Shown: positions 8,500 to 18,300, counted from the first letter of the stretch. The stretch: 64,000 nt of DNA from Trabulsiella odontotermitis (GCF_030053895.1 NZ_CP125781.1:3224001-3288000); one strand, 5' to 3'. Notes: generated from the sequence alone by a model not told the origin. Program-made: numbers and translations.

Positions 8500-8528
8500 A
8501 TATTACTATCTCTGTACCGGAGGATATT

Positions 8529-9344
8529 ATGTCGGATAACGTCATTATTTCGCTGGCGCCTGTTGCCGCGGATTGCCCCACCGTTATACCTGAGGAAGTG
8601 GCGAATGAAATTTTAGCCAGCGTCGAACATGGCGCCGCTATTGTGCATTTACACGTCCGCGATAAACAGGGGCGTCTGACGCCAGACACACAGCATTTTC
8701 AGGCCACTATCGCGCCAGTGATGGCCCACTCAGACCTGATTATTCAGGCCTCAACCGGTGGTGTGTCGTCGATGTCTATCGAAGAGCGCTGCGCGCCGCT
8801 GGCCTGCCCCGGCGTGGAAATGGCGTCGCTCAACGTGGGTTCGGTTAACCTCGGCGATAACGTCTATTTTAACCCCACGCCGGACGTGGAATATTGCTCA
8901 CGCGAAATTGTGAAGCGTAATATTATTCCCGAATTCGAAGTCTTTGAAATCGGGATGATTAATAATATTCTCACTTTACAGCAAAATATCCCGTTTAAAA
9001 CACCGATGCTGTTTAATATCGTGCTGGGTCACCGCGGCAGTTCACCGGCGACGATTGATGCGTTAATTGCCCTGCGTAGTATGATCCCCCGTGACGCATT
9101 ATGGGGAATTACCCACTATGGCCGACAGAATTTTGACATTATTGCCGCGGCAGTGGGAATGGGCGCCTGTGAAGTCAGAATTGGTTTTGAAGACAGCTAT
9201 TATTTAAGCGCGAAAGAAAAAGCCTCGCAGAATTATCAGCAGGTTAAGAAACTCGCCACACTTATCCGCAGCATGGATAAAACCGTCGCGACACCCGAAG
9301 TGGCGCGTCAGATGTTATCTATTCCGCCACGGCAACACGCGTGA
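8529..9344 (+). CDS. DUF849/BKACE beta-keto acid cleavage enzyme family protein
   Basis: The product is 271 residues from the ATG at 8529, with CCGGAGG five bases upstream. The diagnostic zinc-binding HLHVRD (His40, His42) is present, as are ASTGGVSS, the VLGHRGSS segment and VRIGFEDS, where the third ligand glutamate is expected. BKACE enzymes (for example 3-keto-5-aminohexanoate cleavage enzyme) condense a beta-keto acid with acetyl-CoA, giving acetoacetate and a new CoA ester. The usual N-terminal nucleotide-like loop of about 10 residues is shortened (LAPVAADCPTVIPEE), and no CoA-transferase gene is nearby, so the substrate may differ from studied members. It lies 29 bp after otnI and its stop overlaps a GTG of the transporter frame. 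Confidence 0.8.
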   Translation: MSDNVIISLAPVAADCPTVIPEEVANEILASVEHGAAIVHLHVRDKQGRLTPDTQHFQATIAPVMAHSDLIIQASTGGVSSMSIEERCAPLACPGVEMASLNVGSVNLGDNVYFNPTPDVEYCSREIVKRNIIPEFEVFEIGMINNILTLQQNIPFKTPMLFNIVLGHRGSSPATIDALIALRSMIPRDALWGITHYGRQNFDIIAAAVGMGACEVRIGFEDSYYLSAKEKASQNYQQVKKLATLIRSMDKTVATPEVARQMLSIPPRQHA

Positions 9345-9364
9345 CGCTGAAAGGAATTTTCGCC

Positions 9365-10714
9365 ATGACTATTCAATCCGTAATACAAAAAAGTGGGTTA
9401 GGCGTCAGCATCGCGGGTATTGCACTGGCGGCGATCGGCGCCCTCATGCAGTCCCCTGCGCTCTGGCAGCCAGGTCTTGTGATGTTTACCGCCGGGTTCG
9501 CCGCGGGCGCAGGCCACTGGCCATCGCTGCGCAGCTACCAGTTTACGCTGTGGATCATCGCCGGTTTCGTCGCCGCGATGACCTGGTCGACGGATCTGAT
9601 CGTCTGGGGCGGTTTTAACATCACCCACAAATGGATCGTCTTCCTGGTCATTCAGGCCACCATGTTCAGCATGGGCACCAAACTGACGATTCAGGATTTT
9701 ATCGACGTCGCCAAAATGCCGTGGGCGGTGTTTATCGGTACTTTCTGCCATTTCGTGATCATGCCGCTGCTGGGGCTGACCATCACGCTGATTTTCCACT
9801 TTCCGCCGGAAGTCGCTGTGGGGATCCTGCTGATTGGCGCCTGCCCGAGCGGACTCTCGTCAACGGTAATGGTCTATATCGCCAACGCCAACCTGGCGCT
9901 GGCCGTGTCAATCGCCGCGGTCTCCACGCTCGCCGCCACCGTGATGACGCCGCTGTGGGTCAACCTGCTGGCCGGATCGATGATCGACATCCAGCTCACC
10001 GCAATGGTAATGGACGTGGTGAAAATCGTGCTGATCCCGATTGGCGCCGCCATTCTGCATGATTACCTGAAAACCTACGCCAGCCAGAATGGCCGCCGCG
10101 TGGTGCAGGGACTGGCTGGCATCAGCGCGCTCTGGCTGCTGTACATGATTGCCGGTGGCTGGGATTCGCTGTTCGGTACCGCCAGCGCCGAAGCGCAGAT
10201 GTACGCCGTGGTGCTGAACTTTGTCGCCGGTGGCATCGTCTGGGCGCTGTTCTACAACTGGTTGTATGGCCGTTTCAGTAGCATCAAAAACATCATGCCG
10301 ACCATCTCGATGATGGGCATCATTTTCTTCACCACCACGGCCGCCGCTGCGGGGCGTGACAACCTGGTACAGGTTGGTTTCCTGCTCTGCTTCGCCATGC
10401 TGATGCATAACCTGGGCGGCTTCTGCATCGGCTATCTGATGAGCCGCTTTATCTTCCGCATGGATGTTCAGTCCGCCCGTACCGTGGCCTTCGAAGTGGG
10501 CCTGCAGAACGGCGGGATGGCCTCGGGTCTCGCCGCGGCGATGGGCAAACTGGCGACGGTGGGCCTGGCCTCGGCGGTGATGACGCCGCTCGGCAACGTC
10601 AGCGGATCGCTGCTCGCCAACTACTGGCGTAAAAAAGATGCCCGTGCCGCGAAAGCTGCCGCTGAGGCGCCACTGACCGCCTCCGATTCTCTCCCGAAAG
10701 GAAAATTATTATGA
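9365..10714 (+). CDS. Bile acid:sodium symporter (SBF/BASS) family transporter
   Basis: The product is 449 residues from the ATG at 9365, preceded by AAGGAATTTTCGCC. An in-frame GTG at 9341 overlaps the previous stop but has no ribosome site. It is strongly hydrophobic with about ten membrane segments. The core SBF signature is clear: FSMGTKLTIQDF, LIGACPSGLSSTVMVYIANA, VSTLAATVMTPLW and EVGLQNGGMASGLA. This core resembles Na+-coupled organic-anion carriers. At 449 residues it is longer than the 300-330 typical of bacterial BASS proteins, the excess being two N-terminal membrane segments and a polar C-terminal tail. It probably imports the acid that the operon degrades. The next ATG overlaps its stop (ATGA at 10711). 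Confidence 0.82.
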   Translation: MTIQSVIQKSGLGVSIAGIALAAIGALMQSPALWQPGLVMFTAGFAAGAGHWPSLRSYQFTLWIIAGFVAAMTWSTDLIVWGGFNITHKWIVFLVIQATMFSMGTKLTIQDFIDVAKMPWAVFIGTFCHFVIMPLLGLTITLIFHFPPEVAVGILLIGACPSGLSSTVMVYIANANLALAVSIAAVSTLAATVMTPLWVNLLAGSMIDIQLTAMVMDVVKIVLIPIGAAILHDYLKTYASQNGRRVVQGLAGISALWLLYMIAGGWDSLFGTASAEAQMYAVVLNFVAGGIVWALFYNWLYGRFSSIKNIMPTISMMGIIFFTTTAAAAGRDNLVQVGFLLCFAMLMHNLGGFCIGYLMSRFIFRMDVQSARTVAFEVGLQNGGMASGLAAAMGKLATVGLASAVMTPLGNVSGSLLANYWRKKDARAAKAAAEAPLTASDSLPKGKLL

Positions 10715-11130
10715 CCACATTGACGTTGCAGCAGGCGCGTCGGGCGCAGGAATACGCCCTGACGCTCGCCGAAACCCAATACAACCAGCGGCCACTCAGC
10801 GTGGCGGTCTGCGATGCCAGCGGTGAACTGCTCTGTTTCGCCCGCATGGATAACGCAAAACTGTTGACGGTTGAGCTGACCCAACGCAAGGCGCGCACCA
10901 GCAGCCGTCTGGGTTGCACTACTCTGGCGTTTCTCCAGCGGCTGCAAAAAGAGCAACTGGATATCAGCTACTTTGCCGACCCGCGCTTTACCGCGCTGCC
11001 CGGCGGCATACCGGTGATGCGCGACGGCAAATGCCTCGGCGCAGTGGCGGTCGGCGGACTGTCGGCGCAGGAAGATCACGAGGCGGCAGCGGCAGTCGCT
11101 GCCCTGCTCACTGAGGAGATTGCACGATGA
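10711..11130 (+). CDS. GlcG/HbpS-like family protein
   Basis: The product is 139 residues and resembles the GlcG/HbpS (DUF336) family, also related to the PduO C-terminal domain. It shows LTLQQARRAQEYAL at the start, PLSVAVCDASGELLCFARMD in the first third, KARTSSRLG, then GGIPVMRDGKCLGAVAVGGLS and an Ala/Glu-rich final helix. Such proteins occur in many catabolic operons (for example glycolate). Some bind haem or cobalamin, but the role in catabolism is unknown. Overlaps of four bases with both neighbours show that it belongs to the operon. Confidence 0.8.
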   Translation: MTTLTLQQARRAQEYALTLAETQYNQRPLSVAVCDASGELLCFARMDNAKLLTVELTQRKARTSSRLGCTTLAFLQRLQKEQLDISYFADPRFTALPGGIPVMRDGKCLGAVAVGGLSAQEDHEAAAAVAALLTEEIAR

Positions 11131-11780
11131 AAAAGATTGCCATGCTGCACACCAGCGCCGCCACGCTCGCCATGATGCAACAGCTGATTGCCGACATCAT
11201 GCCGCAGGCGGAGGTGATGCACCTTGTTGAAGAGTCGATGATTAAACAGGTCATGAAAGCCGGCGGCGTAACCCCGGCCATCAGCGCACGCATCGCGGGT
11301 TATATTCAGATTGCGGAAAAAGCGGACTGCGAGATTTTCATGACCGCCTGTTCGTCCATCGGCACCGCCGTTGAGCAGTGTCAGTTTATGACCCCACTGC
11401 AACTGACCCGCATTGACTGTGCGATGGTGGAAAACGCCATTGCGCAGGGTCAGCGCATCGCGGTGCTGGCGACGGTAGCGACCACGCTGAAACCAACGCT
11501 CAGCTATGTGCAGCGCAAGGTGCAGGAGAGCGGTAAACCGCGCGAAATCGTGCCAGTGCTGATGGAAGACGCGTTCCATGCGCTGCTGGCCGGTGACATG
11601 GCGACACATGACCGCATCGTCAGCGAGGGGCTGAAAAATGCCTTCGCGTCAGCGGATGTGATCATGCTGGCGCAGGCATCGATGGCACGCGTGCTGCAAC
11701 AACTCCCGACGCCACCAGTACCGGTGCTGACTTCGCCGGAAAGCGGTATTCGCTGGCTTAAGGCATTAGCGGAAGCGTAA
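11127..11780 (+). CDS. Aspartate/glutamate racemase-family protein with one catalytic cysteine
   Basis: The product is 217 residues of the Asp/Glu/hydantoin racemase superfamily, which also includes maleate isomerase and arylmalonate decarboxylase. The first catalytic motif is present as FMTACSSIGTA (Cys75). At the second motif, where racemases carry Cys, the sequence reads IMLAQASMARVL with Ala184. A two-base racemase mechanism therefore seems unlikely, and a decarboxylase, isomerase or lyase activity is more plausible (inference). It is the last gene of the operon, overlaps its neighbour by four bases, and is followed by the terminator at 11799. Confidence 0.78.
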   Translation: MKKIAMLHTSAATLAMMQQLIADIMPQAEVMHLVEESMIKQVMKAGGVTPAISARIAGYIQIAEKADCEIFMTACSSIGTAVEQCQFMTPLQLTRIDCAMVENAIAQGQRIAVLATVATTLKPTLSYVQRKVQESGKPREIVPVLMEDAFHALLAGDMATHDRIVSEGLKNAFASADVIMLAQASMARVLQQLPTPPVPVLTSPESGIRWLKALAEA

Positions 11781-11794
11781 GCCAGCATCATAAA

Positions 11795-11824
11795 ACAAAG
11801 AAGCCCGTAAACGGGCTTCTTTTA
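11795..11824. terminator. Bidirectional rho-independent terminator
   Basis: AGAAGCCCGT (11799-11808) pairs with ACGGGCTTCT (11811-11820). It is flanked by TTTTA on the right and an A-rich stretch on the left, so it can end both the plus-strand catabolic operon and the minus-strand secretion operon converging on it. Confidence 0.88.
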
Positions 11825-11836
11825 TCCGGACAGGAA

Positions 11837-13012
11837 TTACCGTTCCCGCAGCGCCTCTTTCGCTTTGTTCAGCGGTTTCAGCAGATACTCCAGAATCGTT
11901 TTATTCCCCGTCTTAATATCCACGGTCGCAATCATGCCGGGAAACACCGGAAACGCTTTTTTCTGCTTGTTAACCAGCTGGTTGCTGTCGGTACGAATGT
12001 AAACCCGGTAAAAATAGACGTCGCGTTTAACTTCATCCTGAATGGTGTCCGGCGAAATCATCGTCACCACGCCGTCAATGCCGCCGTAAATCGAGTAATC
12101 GTACGCCGTCACCTTCACCAGCGCTTTCTGTCCGGGGTGGATGAACGCCACATCGCGCGGCAGAATTTTCGTTTCAATCAGGATCTGATCGTCCAGCGGC
12201 ACCAGGCTCATCAGCTTGCCGCCGGGCGGGATGACGCCGCCAACGGTGGTGACATCAATGTCTTTCACAATGCCACGCACTGGTGCGGTGAAGGTCAGAC
12301 GGGTAAGTGAGTCCTCACGTCCACGCATGACCGAACGTTCGGCTTCGACTTCCGCATTTGCATGCGCCAGCTCTTCCCGCGCCCGTACGTAATACTGGTT
12401 TTGCATCTCAGCGATTTTATTCTCCAGCTCATTTTTCTGCCGCTGGAGGCGCAGCACTTCCACGTTGCTGGCAGCGCCCTGTTGGATCAGCGGCTCGGTG
12501 AGCGACAGCTCTCGCTGCACCAGTAAAATGCCCTCTTTCAGACCCGCCATCCCTTTTTCAAGGCTGTCGCGACGGGACTGATACAGCGCGGTTTCCTGCC
12601 TGACCAGTTCCGACTCGTTACCCAGCTCCGGCGGAAACACCAGCGCGGTATCGTTCACTTCGGCGTCAAGCCGCGCGGCAGTGGCCATGGCGGCATGCAG
12701 TTTGGATTCGCTCTCCAGCACGCTGGATTCCGTTTTGGTGCGGTCAAGCTGCGCCAGTTGCTGGCCTTTTTCGACGATGTCCCCTTCATGCACCATCAGC
12801 TTGTAGATAATGCCGCCTTCCAGCGACTGGATCTCCTGCTCATGGGATGACGGCACCACTTTGCCGCTGCCGGTGGTGACTTCATCGAGGTGAAACATGC
12901 TCGCCCAGCCGACAAACGCCGCCAGCGCGATAAATAAAAACCACGCCACCAGCGAGGAGCGCGGCAGGCTCGGCTCGCTCAGGCGACTGTTAAAACGATT
13001 CATTTCGCTCAT
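11837..13012 (-). CDS. HlyD-family type I secretion adaptor (locus 1)
   Basis: The product is 391 residues from an ATG at 13012 with GGGGAG eight bases upstream. It has a short cytoplasmic start, one membrane segment at about residues 20-40 (SLVAWFLFIALAAFVGWASM), a biotinyl-lipoyl-like half (GSGKVVPSSHEQEIQSLEGGI, VHEGDIVEKGQQLAQLD) and a long periplasmic coiled coil (about 95-240). The second lipoyl half and beta-barrel follow (FTAPVRGIVKDIDVTTVGGVI, IHPGQKALVKVTAYDYSIYG). This is the membrane-fusion protein that joins the ABC pump to the TolC-like channel. Its start is one base after the ABC stop. It is last in the locus 1 operon and ends at the shared terminator. Confidence 0.92.
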   Translation of the reverse strand: MSEMNRFNSRLSEPSLPRSSLVAWFLFIALAAFVGWASMFHLDEVTTGSGKVVPSSHEQEIQSLEGGIIYKLMVHEGDIVEKGQQLAQLDRTKTESSVLESESKLHAAMATAARLDAEVNDTALVFPPELGNESELVRQETALYQSRRDSLEKGMAGLKEGILLVQRELSLTEPLIQQGAASNVEVLRLQRQKNELENKIAEMQNQYYVRAREELAHANAEVEAERSVMRGREDSLTRLTFTAPVRGIVKDIDVTTVGGVIPPGGKLMSLVPLDDQILIETKILPRDVAFIHPGQKALVKVTAYDYSIYGGIDGVVTMISPDTIQDEVKRDVYFYRVYIRTDSNQLVNKQKKAFPVFPGMIATVDIKTGNKTILEYLLKPLNKAKEALRER

Positions 13013-13013
13013 T

Positions 13014-15176
13014 TTACGATCTCCCCTGCGACGGGGTTTTCATCATCGACACATTACTGTCGGGCGTTAAGCCATGTTTTTTAAGGATTGCCTCGCGCGG
13101 GCCATCCATCACGATGCGGCCGTTATCCAGCACGATAATCCGGTCGACCAGTTCGAGGATTGGCAGCCGGTGCGTGGCGACAACCATTGTGCGGTGCGTA
13201 CCCAACCACTGTTTGAGGTGGTGAATAAACTGCTGCTCGCCGATCTCGTCCAGCCAGGCGGTAGGTTCATCAAGCAATAAAATATTGGGTGATGTCAGTA
13301 TCGCTCGCGCCAGCAACAACGCCTGACGCTGACCGCCGGACAAGCCCGCGCCACCTTCGCTGATCACGTAATTCAGCCCCATTTTTTGCTTGCGGACGAA
13401 CTCCAGCGCGCCGCTTATCGCCAGCGCCTGCTGGATGTCGTCGTCGGTGGCCGTCGGGTTGCCTAAGGTGATGTTGTCATGGATAGAACCGAAGAACAGC
13501 CGCGCCTGCTGGCTAAGCAACTGCATATCGCGGCGCACGTCCGCCGGATCGAGATGGTTAAGCGCAATGTTGTCGAGCAGCACGGAACCCTGCTGCGGCT
13601 CCTGCATTCCGGCCAGCACCTGCAATAGCGTGCTTTTACCGGAACCGTTGCGCCCGAGTACCGCCACGCGCTCGCCGGCATTGATGGTCAGCGCCGGGAT
13701 GGTCAGCACGCTCAGCTTCTCTTCTTCATCGTAATAGAAACCGACGTTTTCCAGCTGATAGTGCCCGCGCAGGTGCGCTTTATGCACTTTTTTACCGCGC
13801 TGCGGTTCGTCAATCGGGCGCTGCATAAGATCATCAAGCCCCTGCAACGCCACTTTTGCCGACTGCCAGCGCGACAACACGCCGGAGATCTGCGACAGCG
13901 GCGCAATAGTGCGCGACGCGAGGATCGAGGTCCCGACCAGCGCACCGGTGGTCATGTCGCCGCTGATCACCAGATAACAGCCAATCAGCAGTACCACAGC
14001 ATAGACTATCGACTGCACTTCCTGCGTCCACGTCAACAGCATGCCGGTCAGCCAGCGCTGACGCATGCCCACATCGGCGGCGACAAAGTTGGTGTTATTC
14101 CATTGATTCTGGAAACGCTGTTCGGCGCGCATCAGCTTGATGTCTTCAATCCCCTGCACTGCTTCAACCAGCGTTGCGTTGCGGATGGCGGATTCGCGCA
14201 TCCCTTCCGTTGACAGCCGCGCCAGCGGGCGCTGCACCAGCATGCCGGGAATGAGCAACAGAGGCACTGCCATCAGCACCACCAGCACCAGCGGGCCGCC
14301 AATCATCCACAAGATGAAGACAAACAGCAGGAAAAACGGCAGATCGGAAATCGCCGCAATACTGGTGGAGGTGATCAATTCCCGCACCGCTTCCAGTTCG
14401 CGAATTTGCGAAATAAACGATCCGGTGGATTTTGAACGAGCGCCGTTTTTAATTCGCAGCGCGTGGGCAAATACCCGTTCGGAAATGCGTAAATCGGCGC
14501 GTTTGCCGATCACGTCGGAGATATAGACCCGCAGCATACGCATAATAAATTCAAACAGGATCGCCAGCATCACCCCGCCAAATAAAACCCACAGCGTGGT
14601 TTCTGATTGCGACGGCACGACGCGGTCATAGACCTGCATCGAAAAGATCATGCCGGACAGCGCCAGCACGTTCGCCACCAGGGCGACGACCATAATATCG
14701 AGATAACGGTGCCAGTCTTTTAACGCCAGTCGCCAGAACCAGCTTTTTTTATACGGCTTAATATAATCATCAACGCGCGCGTCGGGGGTGGATTCCAGCG
14801 GGCGAAGTATAAATAACGTTTTGATCCGCGTGCCTAATTCATCACGCGTTAACACGGTTTCCAGCCCTTCATCGCCGCTGAACTGCAGGCTGACATTGCC
14901 TTCGCTGTCCATGCGATTAATCACCGCGATTTGCCCGCCGTCGAATTCCGCGATCAGCGGTAACCGCCAGGGATCAAGATAAGAGACTTTCGCCGGAACA
15001 CGGCGCAGCCCCAGGCCGAGCTGCCGCGCCATATCTTTTAATACCAGATCGCGAGGTGACTGCCCTTCGTAATTGATCGTCACCCGAACATGTTCCTGAG
15101 AAAAGTCGAGACGATAATATTGCGCAACGCCGATCATGGCCTGAAGCCAGGGTTCATATTGCGGGTTCGCATTCAT
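13014..15176 (-). CDS. LapB/BapC-type type I secretion ABC transporter (locus 1)
   Basis: I chose the ATG at 15176 (AGGA ten bases upstream, 720 residues, near the about 718 of LapB). In-frame ATGs at 15248 and 15263 would add 24 or 29 residues but lack ribosome sites. The order is an N-terminal C39-like domain without the peptidase cysteine motif (about 1-135), a transmembrane ABC domain with about six segments, then the nucleotide-binding domain. That last domain has Walker A GRNGSGKST (about 508), the signature LSGGQ (about 612), Walker B ILLLDEP and an ATHR switch. The inactive C39-like domain is typical of exporters of RTX adhesins, where it binds the substrate without cutting it. It should export the giant adhesin encoded directly upstream. 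Confidence 0.92.
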   Translation of the reverse strand: MNANPQYEPWLQAMIGVAQYYRLDFSQEHVRVTINYEGQSPRDLVLKDMARQLGLGLRRVPAKVSYLDPWRLPLIAEFDGGQIAVINRMDSEGNVSLQFSGDEGLETVLTRDELGTRIKTLFILRPLESTPDARVDDYIKPYKKSWFWRLALKDWHRYLDIMVVALVANVLALSGMIFSMQVYDRVVPSQSETTLWVLFGGVMLAILFEFIMRMLRVYISDVIGKRADLRISERVFAHALRIKNGARSKSTGSFISQIRELEAVRELITSTSIAAISDLPFFLLFVFILWMIGGPLVLVVLMAVPLLLIPGMLVQRPLARLSTEGMRESAIRNATLVEAVQGIEDIKLMRAEQRFQNQWNNTNFVAADVGMRQRWLTGMLLTWTQEVQSIVYAVVLLIGCYLVISGDMTTGALVGTSILASRTIAPLSQISGVLSRWQSAKVALQGLDDLMQRPIDEPQRGKKVHKAHLRGHYQLENVGFYYDEEEKLSVLTIPALTINAGERVAVLGRNGSGKSTLLQVLAGMQEPQQGSVLLDNIALNHLDPADVRRDMQLLSQQARLFFGSIHDNITLGNPTATDDDIQQALAISGALEFVRKQKMGLNYVISEGGAGLSGGQRQALLLARAILTSPNILLLDEPTAWLDEIGEQQFIHHLKQWLGTHRTMVVATHRLPILELVDRIIVLDNGRIVMDGPREAILKKHGLTPDSNVSMMKTPSQGRS

Positions 15177-15320
15177 AGAGTTACGTTCCTGTTCTGCGTG
15201 ATGACGCTGTACTGGAAAAACGTTATTCGTATTTGAGATGGTGTTCATACGGTTTCTGCGCATGAATAAACGCAGGCCAAAGAGCCTCTGTTTATTCTAG
15301 TGGTTATTTAGCATGATATT

Positions 15321-15346
15321 TGCCGGGGGAATAAATTCCCCCGGCA
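15321..15346 (-). other. Strong intercistronic hairpin after adhesin 1
   Basis: TGCCGGGGGAAT (15321-15332) and its exact complement (15335-15346) form a stable GC-rich hairpin a few bases after the adhesin stop and upstream of the ABC start. On the minus strand no T-run follows, so it may be a partial attenuator or an RNA-processing or stability element separating adhesin and exporter expression. Confidence 0.6.
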
Positions 15347-15352
15347 TCGGAG

Positions 15353-18300
15353 TTACATCACCAGTAACTGATGGTTTGCCAGCAGTGTGGCAAGGTCGGT
15401 CTGGACACCGTTCAGCGTGACCACCGTCGTCGGCGAGAAGTTGCCGGACGCACCATCGATATCCACCTGGATCTCGGTGTTGCTGCCGTTCTGCACCACA
15501 CGAATGTAGTCGCTGATGTTACCCGCCTGCGGATCCAGCGTGGCAACACTGTCCACGTAGGTCGCGCTGGCGGTGCCGGTGTAGCCGCTACCGGACAGCA
15601 GCTCACGCAGGTCGATACGGTCGGTATCCGCGGTCCCTTCCCAGGTCCCGATGGTAAAGCCGTTCACCACGTCGCTACCGTTGCCGCCCGAGGCATCTGC
15701 CGGATTGAGCAGTTTGTACAGCAGCGTATCCTGACCACCGTTACCGATGTTGAAGGTATCGTTGCCGCCGCGACCTTCGAAGAAGTTCTCCGAGGTACTG
15801 CCGGTAAAGACGTCGTTACCGTTACCCCCGGCGATCCCTTCGACATTCACGAACTGCGCATTACCGAACCCGGTGTTCTGCATCGCGCCGTTGCTCAGGT
15901 CGATGTTCAGCGACGTGTTGCCCGCCAGTTTGTAGTCGACGATGTCCATCCCGCCGTTCGCAGTCCAGACGTCAACATCAGAAACCTCGCGGCTACCGCC
16001 ACCCCCGTTATAGATGTGCGTCCCCGCCGTGGCGTTCAACGTATCGTTGTAGCCCGTCCCCACAATACCGATGGAGTTGGTGCCGTCCGTGGCTGCCTGC
16101 GCACTGTTCGTCGCCGACGCGCCGTCTTCCGCCGTCAGGGTATAGGCGTGGTTCTTCTCTACCGCCTTCAGGCCGCCCCACGAGGCGTTGACATTCTCGA
16201 TGGAATTCGAGACGCCGGAGGAGTCGAAACTCACCGACGACACGCCACCGTAGTCATTGCCGTTTGCCAGCAATACCGCGCTGTACGATTTGCTCGCATC
16301 CAGGCCGTAGAAGTAGACCAACCCGGACGAGTCGTTCATGTTCACACCGCCCTGGGCGTTAATCACCTGCGAACCGACCACCTTCCCGGTACTTTCATCA
16401 ATGAGCAGCACCGTGTTGCCATAGAAGGCGTTGATGCCGTTCGCGTCTGAAATACGCAGGATGATGCTGGTACCATCGTTGATTTTGTTGGTGTTCTCGA
16501 TGTATTCCGTTTTACCGCCTGCGGCGCGGAACATCACCAGATCTTTGTCACCATCGTAATCCAGGTCCAGCGCCAGCGCACCGGTAGTAAAGTTGGAGCT
16601 GCCCTGGTTGGCGTTGGTGATCAGCGTTTGCGACGTCCAGTTAACCTGGCCGGTACCGCTGTTCACACCGTTGTTGGTCCACAGCAGCCCCACGTTGCTG
16701 GCGTTGTTGTTCGCCGTCGAACCCGCCGCACCGGCAATTTCGATGAGATCCATCTTGCCGTCGCCGTTCCAGTCCACCGCCAGCGAAGTCATACTGTTCA
16801 CGCTGTCGCCCAGGGTCTGCACATTCGACCCGGTACCCACGCCATTGGCCGCCGCCGTTAAGTTCCCGTTACCATCGTTATAGAAGATGGCACTGGTGGC
16901 GTTGCCCTTATCGGTTAACCCGGCCACGAACAGATCCATATAACCGTCGCCGTTAAGATCGGACCAGGTCATGGTGGTGTAGTAGTTATCCGTGGCGCTG
17001 TCGCCGTCGAACACGTCGGTCACCACCTGGGTGTTGGTCAGCGTCATGTTGCCATTCGCATCAACCCCGTTGGTCACCACCACCAGACGAGAACTCGACG
17101 TGCTGCTACCGCCGCCCGAGGTGGCGTTCGACCCTGACGTACCGTGATAGGTGATATCGACATAACCATCGTTGTTCAGGTCGACACCCGATACCTCACG
17201 GTCTGGCGTTGCGTTACCGCTGTTGGTCGCCGGTGTGCCATCCTGCGAGGTGCTGCTGTTGACATAGGTGCCGGTCTTATCGAAACCAGTAATGGTCCCG
17301 TCGGTGTTCATCACGAAACTGGAGTCATAACCGCCGCGCGCTTCTTCATCGTTCGGCGTTTCGTCACCATAGACCATATCAACATAGCCATCGCCGTTGA
17401 TATCGATCCCCATCGCACCACCGTACCAGCCGTAGATGTTACCGTTAGGATCGTTGGTCTGACCCGATTCACCATAAGCCCCCACCTGGAAGGAGCTGTA
17501 GGTACCGTCTTCGTTATATTTGAACGACTGCTGGCCGTTCCCATAGTCAGTATCCGCCCCCAGAATATCCATCAGACCATCGCGGTCGAAGTCGATAAAC
17601 GACGACTGCTGTTGCTCATCCGGACCACTGATGGCCACCGAGTCAAACGAGCCTAAGGTGGTCGAGTCGGTGGCATTCTGCGTGAACACCGTCGAGTTGC
17701 TCAGGATACGCCATGTACCATCTTCACCCAGCGTCAGCGCCGTACCGGTATCATCAGAAGACGCCGCCGATGACGTAAAGGTAATGGACGGCGTCGGAGA
17801 TACCGTCAGTTCACCGGTGGTGTCATCCGCCGTAATCTGCGTGCCATCCGCTTTATAGAGCACCGCTTTCACATCGTAAGTACCCAGCGCCAGTGCATCA
17901 CTGTCAGGGATCTGCACATACCAGGTGCTGTTTAACGGGTCGATGACCACCGCACCGGTACGGGAGCTGTAAACCACGTTGTTAATCGTCACTTCGACGT
18001 ATTCACCGGTGAGGATCTCGAAATCAACACGACCGGTCACGATGGGGGTGGTGTCCAGGGTGTTCTGCGCGGCCGCATACATTTTCAGATCCACGGTGAA
18101 ATCAAACACCGGAGACGGCGCGCCTTCGTTACCCGCGGCATCAACCACCACCGCATAGAACTCGCCCTGCTGACCGTCGATCAGCGGTTCGTTCAGTTGG
18201 TATGTCCAGTCGGTGCCGTTAACATCCGCTTCGCCGAGCAGCGTACCGTCGGCGCTGTAGATGCGGACCAGCTCGCCTGTCTGCAGACCGGTGGACAAAG

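Noticed and set aside
9341..9364. GTG start for the transporter overlapping the BKACE stop
   Set aside because: No Shine-Dalgarno precedes it, whereas ATG 9365 has AAGGAA at good spacing and gives a better N-terminus.
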